In this document: positions 57,891 to 64,000 of the stretch, piece after piece
How positions within the stretch are numbered: position 1 is the stretch's first letter
How the letters are laid out: every line of letters starts with the position of its first letter
The notes under the pieces: generated by a model
Told to the model about the DNA's origin: nothing
The model's input: the letters and a program-made list of their open reading frames with translations, nothing else
The model's database searches: none
Program-made: the position numbers and the translations under genes
Assembly (NCBI RefSeq): GCF_003945595.2
Contig: NW_024103441.1
Span: 1,840,001 to 1,904,000, forward strand
Reading direction: 5' to 3'
DNA length: 64,000 nucleotides
Origin: Pipra filicauda
Taxonomy: Eukaryota > Chordata > Aves > Passeriformes > Pipridae

Positions 57891-58740
57891 ACAGCCAAGG
57901 GCCAGAGCCTCACTGTGCCCATTCTGTCAGGGGACAGTCCCCTTCTCACACTGTGACTGTGTAACAGTCTTACACCTCCTCGCCTCACCTGGACACAGAT
58001 GTGATGCTGAAATTGTAGATTTGTGTTGTGCAGTGGCCAGGGCTGCCAACAGACTCAGAACCTCACCAGACAGCGGCCTGAGGATGAGCAAACCAAACCT
58101 GAGCTGCCGTGGTGCCTGTGGAACAGTGAGCTGTGCCACAGCAGCGTTGCTGTCATTGAGCTTCAGTGTGAATGTCACCTGCAGAGTCCTTTGCTCCTCT
58201 CCTCGGGCTGCAGTTGTTTTCCAGCCCTAGAAGATGCCTGTTCCTCAGTGCACAACAGGAAGGGACAGGTTGCCACTGGGAGGGAGGGAGCTGGCAGGAT
58301 TTGCTTGTTCCTGGGCAGCCGTGCAGAGGGCAGCACCACAGGCACGGTGGGCACTGCACAGGGCACAGCCACTGAGCTCCAGCACTGGGGCTTCTCCTCC
58401 TCTATTAAATGATTGCAGTTATCAAGCACTGACAAGCAGCATTAAAATTTATTACCCAGCGTAAAGTTTTATTTAAGGGGTGGCTGGAGATTTAGTGGGC
58501 TCTGTGAGTCCTTCCTCAGTCCAGCCGTGTCACCTTTAATAAATGCCAGTGGGCTGTGGAGGATTGGAGGGTGGCCCTGGGTGTTCTGGCTCCTGGTCCT
58601 GCTCCCAGGGGTTCCCCTCTGCTGCCCCCCATGGCACCCACAGCCCAGTGGCCCCACATCCCACCACTGCTGGCCCGGCCGTGCCCATCCCGCCAGCACC
58701 TGACATTGCTGAAGGAGCTCCTCTGGCAACACTTTCATTA
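57890..58740. other. Spacer, no gene seen
   Basis: GC-balanced with an AT-rich gap at 58400-58480. No gene or repeat recognised. Confidence 0.3.
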
Positions 58741-59017
58741 ATCAGTTTGGCAATCGCGAACTACACAACACGCATACTGGAGTTTAAATCCTGGCCTCAC
58801 TAAATCCCCCTTCATGTTATTTAACTTTTAAACCCAAGGAATATTCCAAATCAAAGAGGCTCTGTCTCATGCTTAGTCCATCTCAAAGAGCCTGGAATTA
58901 ACATCCCTTCATGGCTCGACAGTGCCTGCCACACGGAGCCACCACTTGCTCCTTATTAATATTTATGATAGGGAGAGAAAGTTGCATAAATCTTGGTTGA
59001 TACTTAATTAAACCCCA
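58740..59017. promoter_or_regulatory. Candidate conserved non-coding block
   Basis: TCATTAATCAG, CTTATTAATATTTATGATAG and GATACTTAATTAAACC words in unique DNA, directly upstream of a strong splice-acceptor-like site. Confidence 0.35.
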
Positions 59018-59248
59018 CTTCTTTTGATTTCTTCTCTCTCAGCTTCACTTAATGCAGACTGTGAGCCATTAGATGCTCATCCCACGTGGAACAGCCTGGC
59101 ACACACAGTGGCATCCATGGACCAAGTGGGATTTAATGCCTGTGGTCCCCCCACTGAGTACCTCGATGCCTCTGGCTGCCTTTGCCACCCAGGCCTGGCC
59201 AGCACAGCCGCAGGACGGAGAGTGATGAGGCCCCATGGGGCCACATGA
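59018..59248 (+). other. Strong 3' splice-site-like sequence with open frame
   Basis: TACTTAAT (a branch-point-like word near 59001) and a pyrimidine tract (59018-59040) lead to a CAG acceptor with AG at 59041-59042. The downstream frame is open for about 68 codons to a TGA at 59246-59248 (for example PTWNSLAHTV and GPPTEYLDASG). No donor follows, so it would have to be a terminal exon. The peptide is not recognised and the whole may be chance. Confidence 0.2.
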
Positions 59249-59279
59249 GCCCCGACTGGCACAGCACAGCTCAGCCCCA

Positions 59280-59620
59280 GCCCCTCTGCTTTGGCTTATC
59301 TGCGTCCCGCGTCTGATCCGAGCGCAATCCATAAGAAAACAGTTAACGCGTGGCTGACATATCTGTGATACAACGATCATAGCGAGGAAGCAGCTTGACC
59401 CCTGAAGGCTCCCGCGAACAGGCGGGATTGACACTTCACATTGACTTTGCTTCAGGCTTATCAACAAATCTCAGCCAGTTTTATTAAAGAGCCGCGTGTG
59501 GGACGCGCCGGGCACAGACAACTTCATCCGCGGTGGCTCAGGCACCCGCCGGCACTTGTCTTACTGCTCCTTGTTTGTACGTTCACTTCACTGGTGAGAT
59601 TAACTTTACAAAAGCCACTT
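59280..59620. promoter_or_regulatory. Complex CpG-bearing block, candidate element
   Basis: Unique sequence with isolated CpGs in AT/GC-balanced context (CATAAGAAAACAGTTAACGCG, GATACAACGATCATAGCGAGG) and GGCTTATCAAC words. Such CpG-retaining, non-repetitive DNA is often conserved regulatory sequence. Confidence 0.35.
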
Positions 59621-60060
59621 TGGGTTTCACTGAAAGCCTGTAGAGTTTCCTGGCCCTTTCATGAGGAGCGAGAGAGCAGGTCGGGGCTGGCTGGGATGGC
59701 AAGGGCTGCAGTGCCCGGGGATGGTGGTGAGTGCTGGCAGCAGGGCAGGGACACCCTGGCATTCCTGGGGGCTGCAGCCCCACGACCCCTGGCTGCTGGA
59801 TAAGGCACTTTTGTCTCTGTGGATCTCTGAAACCCATTCTGAATTACATTCCCAGGAAACACCAAACTCTAAAAATCCCAGCCAAAGCCCCTTGGGCAGG
59901 CCATGTGGGCAGCACTGACTTTTCTATACTGGTTTCCTTGGTTTAGGCTCTATATTTTTTGCTCAGTTTATTGTGTATATCGTATTTTCAGGGGGAGAAG
60001 AGGGCTGGGGCAAGGCCCCCTGGGTGAGAATTAGGACAGCAAGCATCCAGCAGGATCCAC
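59620..60060. other. Spacer, no gene seen
   Basis: GC-balanced. Nothing recognised. Confidence 0.3.
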
Positions 60061-60240
60061 TGTCTGAGGTATCATTTGTAATTATGTCTCTTTTTACTCA
60101 TGCAAATTTTATCAATATTATTTATATATTCAAAGTCATTTATAAATAATATATACATTTATGCTAAGGTAATTGCCTCAACTAGATTATTTGTCCCAGT
60201 TTTTATTGTCTATCCAGATGCTGAATATTAAAAGTATGTT
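60060..60240. promoter_or_regulatory. AT-rich candidate enhancer with POU octamer
   Basis: Perfect octamer ATGCAAAT at 60100-60107, ATTTGTAATTATG just before and GGTAATTGCC after, in 180 bases of AT-rich unique DNA. Confidence 0.4.
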
Positions 60241-61870
60241 TTCCAGTCTGTGTTGGTGGCTCAGTGCTGGCTGTCTTCCCACGGGAACAACACCTCTGCT
60301 TGTTTGGTGGGAGAAGAAGGTGGAGGAGGGTATCAGGAGGGAGGGCAGGGAGAGGGGAAGGACAACAGGGAGCAGGGAGGGGAGCTTGGAGTCGGTGACC
60401 ATCCCAGCATGCCGGTGCCAGCCCTTCCACACACGGTGCTGTGACTGCCCCAAGCCCCCTCAGCAGGGCAGCAACCCCTGGGTGTGCTCCAGCCAGGAGG
60501 GGCAGGGCTTCAGGGGTGGCTCAGGAAGCTGGTCCCAGTATTGTTCACATCCCATTCCACCTTCCACCTCTTCACTTACCAAAACTTGACATCTCAATGA
60601 AAAAAGATTAGGAGCATTGACAAGCCTGCAAGGTGACAGCTACAAAGAAATATGGAGCAATCACGTTGTCAGAGTGCCTATTAGGAACCCAAAAACCTCA
60701 GCTCTCCACACAAGCACAAGTGATTTATTGCCCAGCACAGTTCATGAACTCATCAGTGGTTTTGCATGGAGAAGAGATGGATTTTCTTTCAGCTGTTTAT
60801 GGTGTGAGTAGACTGTCCTGGAAGTTATTGTTTGATTTTATCAGGCAGCAGTGCTCGCTGGGTGAGCTGAGAGCAGAGCTGGTTCCCCAGCTAACAGCCA
60901 GAATTCACCTGAGGCCTGAGGCAGTGCCACCTGTTTCATGGGAATTCCTGGCATGGCCTCGTTGAACAGAGCAGCACTTGCATGTGGCTGGGCTGCAGCC
61001 CACCTGGGTCGGGGATCCTGTTCCTATGGCCCAGAAAGACAACTTGTGTAGCCTTTTCTGGCCTCTTCCAGACCACGGTGGAGCCTCCCCAGTGGTTGTG
61101 TGGCATGTGGCCAGGCTGACCTGCTGTCCCAGCCAGCACCAGCACCAGAGATCAGTTGCTCCAGAGGCAGCAGGACATCACTGCCTGGTGCTGGGTGCTG
61201 CTCCTGACCTGCCGGTGCAAGAAAAGGTTTGAAGACTCAGAAGCAGCCTCAGCTTTCTGACAGCCCCGTGCTTGTGTTACACCTGTAAATGTTTCCTCTC
61301 CCGCATGGGATTGTGCCTCGGATGCCCTGGAAACAGCTGTGGTTTATGTAGATTTTAAAGGTGAACTTTCATGCTCAGTGAAATTTTAAAAGCAGCTGAT
61401 TTACACATGAATCCATTTCTGGTGAGCGTCGATGTAGCTGTTTCTCTTCCTTAATGGTTTGTGACCGAAGAGCTGGGCTGTAAACAAGTGGCTCCGGTGC
61501 AGAGCAGCACTGCCTGCGGCCGAGACCACCCTGGGGACAGAGCCCATGGGCAGACCCTGTACCCATCTGCCCTGCCCAGAAACCACTGCCTGCTCTGGCC
61601 CCCTTCCTGGGCCCTGGAGACCCAGCTCCAGCAGGGATGGCCACCAGCACATGGGACTCCTGCGGAGCCCATGCTGGGGCTGCCACAGCAGGTGAGCAGT
61701 GCCAGGTGAGCAGCAGCAGAGGCAGAGTGCCTGTGATGTACCCAAGGTTCAGGCAACATCCCCTGCCCCAAGCCCTGTGCCAGCTCGTGCTGTGCTGTAG
61801 ACTCACCCATCCACCGGCCCCACATTCCCAGTCAAATCCAAGCCCAGTGCACAGGTCCCCAAGCCCTCTC
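60240..61870. other. Spacer, no gene seen
   Basis: A purine-rich stretch at 60325-60400 and GC-balanced DNA elsewhere. Open frames on both strands (for example 61375-62034 minus) lack domains. Confidence 0.3.
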
Positions 61871-62420
61871 CAGCCCTGACCCTTTAAAGACATTTGCTCT
61901 TTTTCCTTTAAAAACACAAACTTTAAATGGCTCTGAATAAAATAAAAGAGAATAACTGAACTGTGAAAGGTGATGATTGTATTTCTTTCACTTGTAAGAG
62001 AGACCTTTATAACTCTCCGGGGAGGAAAAAACAATAATGGTCCTTCATGGATGAAGTGCTCTAAATATGGTGTATATTTTTTAAAATACCAGTTCTACAG
62101 TTATTGAAACAAATTATTGTTAAATGCATTTACAGCATAATAACTGTGCTAATTTGCTGATAAAAAGCATCCAGCGTTAAACCCCCCATACATTATTTTG
62201 TCATTAGCATTTGTTAGCTCCTCGTAGGTATTTTCAGACAGAAGGCTTTGTTCTGTATTTAGCACACGGGCCTGCTTCCGCTCTCCCCTCCCGCTGGGAA
62301 TTGCGTGTGCGCAGAACTGCAGCTTTTTTTTAAAACTTCATGTTTAAAAACGGAAAATTTATTTCATTTCATTAATGGGAGAGGGAGGCAGGGAGAGGAG
62401 GGAGAAGAGTGCGTGATTTA
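61870..62420. promoter_or_regulatory. Candidate conserved non-coding block
   Basis: AT-rich, unique, with CTAATTTGC, ACAAATTATTG, CATTATTTTGTCATTAGC and GCGTTAAAC words, ending in a short CpG-bearing patch (62270-62310). Stop-dense. Inferred enhancer. Confidence 0.4.
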
Positions 62421-63094
62421 GCGAGTGGCGTGTCACACGTCGTGTCAGCACCTGCAGCAGCTGGACTGGGGTGGGAGTGGACCCCAGGTGGGAGTGCAGA
62501 GCCCCCGGCACCGCCCGGCCACGGCCCCCAGCTGGATTGGCACCGCCTGGCCATGTGCTGGAGCCTCGTGCCATGGTGGGACTGGGGGGTTCTGGCCAGC
62601 TCCCAACAAGGCCAAGGGGCCGCCAGGGCACCCTGCGGGCACCCTGCCAGTGGTGGCTGCAGAGTGCGGGACATGGCACTCCCCAGGAGTGGGGAGAGGG
62701 TCAGGGGATTGCTGTGCCCAGAGGGCAGCTCCGGGGGCAGGTGGGAAGGGGGCAACACGAGGCTGAGGGAGTCTCTCCCATCCCACTGTGGCTGTCCGGT
62801 AGCCTTGGCACCCCTGGGAGGCAAGCAGGATCTGGGGTGCTGGGAGTGGGTGGGAACAGTGGTGCAGGACAGGGTGTGTGCACAAGATGAGAGCTGCACA
62901 GCGAGGTGCATGGAGAGGGGGGTGTATCATGGGGTGTGGGTGTGGGGAGGGCTGGCAGGTAGGGGATTGTGGCAATGGGTGTGGGGTGACGGGTGTAGGC
63001 AGGGGATAGTGGGGTGGGCAGGGATGGGGGGTGGGTGGGCAGGGAATGGGTGGTGGGTAGGCACATCCCGGCCTGGGAGCAGCCGCCAGTGGTC
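62420..63094. other. G-rich spacer
   Basis: 62900-63094 is strongly G-rich and T/G-biased on plus (GGGTGTGGGTGTGGGG-type words) and quadruplex-prone. The 251-codon plus frame at 62409-63164 and its minus counterpart are biased-composition artefacts. Confidence 0.35.
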
Positions 63095-63124
63095 GGGGGG
63101 GGGGGGGTGTGTGTGTGTGTGTGT
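63095..63124. repeat. G13 run followed by TG dinucleotide repeat
   Basis: Thirteen Gs (63095-63107) and about eight TG units (63108-63124). The G-run length may be a sequencing or assembly uncertainty. Confidence 0.9.
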
Positions 63125-63830
63125 TTCTAGAGCTACTGTTGCCGTAGCAACCCTGCTCCGATAGTAACATCGCCAGGAAAAAAGCAGCTTTGTTATCAAC
63201 ACAGATCTTCCCAAATTAACCCTCACGTGCCCACTTGGCTCCAGCCCGGTGCTGGCCCAGCTGGGTTCTGTTGGCCACCCATGGCTTGCTCGGCTGATGG
63301 AGGCTGCAGCGGGGCTGGGCTGGGATCCCTGTTCTGCATCCGCACAACGTGCGCCCTCCCAGCACCGCGGGAGTGCTGGAGCATCCCAAGGGGCCTTTCC
63401 AATCACAAACGTTTATTGTTGCCCATGCGAGTATCAAAACTTCAGGGCATCCATCTCAGCAGCATCGATACAGCGCTGGCGGTGTGGGAGCCGTCGCGGT
63501 GACAGATGGAGCAGGTGGAGGGAGGAGCGGGGAGCTCGGCTCCCAGCCCACTTACCCCGCCGAGCTCCGCTTAAAGCAGGAGATATATATTTCCCCCCTG
63601 AAATATTACTGCTAATTCTCCGTATGAATGTTCCCTGACCCTTCCTGTGGCCTCCAGATGCAGCCGTGAGAGATAAATAATGGTAATGAGCAGCAGGGAG
63701 GGGGTCGGAGCCGACGCCGCAGGGACCACAGGAGCAGTCTGACAGCAGCATTTGGAGGGGGCCTGGAGCTGCCCCTCAGCTCGCAGGGACCACACACCCC
63801 TCCCCACCTGCACACACAGCCCCGGCCCTC
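63125..63830. promoter_or_regulatory. RFX X-box with CpG-bearing flank, candidate promoter region
   Basis: GTTGCC-GT-AGCAAC at 63138-63151 is a full palindromic RFX X-box, the motif of ciliary-gene promoters and RFX-bound enhancers. The next 400 bases contain scattered CpGs (63330-63370, 63465-63560) and a TATATAT word at about 63583-63589. No transcript start can be placed and no exon is recognised. Confidence 0.4.
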
Positions 63831-64000
63831 CCGATCACCAACGGCTGCAGACAGAGGGCCTTGGACAAATCAATTAGATAGCTACTGTATATTGATTAAT
63901 ACCCATGGCTATAAAAATATAATTGATTTCCTGAAGAAGAGAAGAGGTAATGTAGAGACCAAACAGAAAACCTGTCTGAAGAGTGATCAATACTTACATT
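63830..64000. promoter_or_regulatory. AT-rich candidate block, cut by the window end
   Basis: ATCAATTAGATAGC, TATTGATTAATACC and ATATAATTGATTTCC words give a string of homeodomain-type cores. The block runs off the right edge. Confidence 0.35.

Noticed and set aside
62409..63164. 251-codon plus-strand frame and its minus counterpart
   Set aside because: Gly/Trp-rich on plus and Pro/His-rich on minus, due to G-rich low-complexity DNA.

Overview
The window looks like non-coding vertebrate nuclear DNA, most likely from a bird. The organism call rests on two CR1 retrotransposon 3' ends of the avian/reptilian type (27731-27898 on the plus strand, 46598-46668 on the minus strand), an older CR1 relic at 10490-11225, and the texture of GC-rich, minisatellite-bearing DNA interleaved with AT-rich islands. 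There are no bacterial or phage features: no operons, no Shine-Dalgarno-led genes, no tRNA or rRNA. The species and the locus cannot be named from the sequence alone.

No protein-coding gene could be recognised. Every long open frame is either carried by a tandem repeat with no stop codon in it (33.2-33.9 kb, 55.3-56.2 kb), opened by high GC content (for example 19.9-20.6, 47.5-48.1, 52.4-53.2 and 62.4-63.2 kb), or without a recognisable domain. The only recognisable protein coding is a dead LINE reverse transcriptase fragment of the L2 type at 16682-17113. It keeps the VPQGS, LGPLLF and YADD motifs in one frame, interrupted by only two stop codons.

The layout alternates. AT-rich blocks of 0.2-1 kb, dense in TAATTA, TTTAAT, ATGCAAAT, TGACAG and similar cores, look like developmental enhancers or conserved non-coding elements: about 0.1-1.0, 1.4-1.9, 5.4-6.2, 7.5-7.9, 12.0-12.4, 13.7-14.3, 18.2-20.0, 20.5-21.2, 22.1-22.5, 24.0-24.3, 33.8-34.6, 38.3-39.1, 42.1-42.5, 43.4-44.1, 46.7-47.2, 48.8-49.8, 58.7-59.6, 60.1-60.2, 61.9-62.4 and 63.8-64.0 kb. 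Between them lie GC-richer spacers with no recognisable content apart from minisatellites. This pattern suits a gene desert or a very large intron beside a developmental regulator. Conservation cannot be seen in one sequence, so all these calls are inference.

The strongest individual items are the L2 reverse transcriptase relic; a perfect 16-bp inverted repeat beside an exact MEF2/TATA-like site (35.6-35.7 kb); a full palindromic RFX X-box (63138-63151); a CpG island with a purine-rich 9-bp array, a CTCF-like core and a splice-donor-like site (55.3-56.2 kb); and a 32-bp minisatellite with a duplicated block of variant repeats (33.3-33.8 kb). I found no convincing undescribed biological system.
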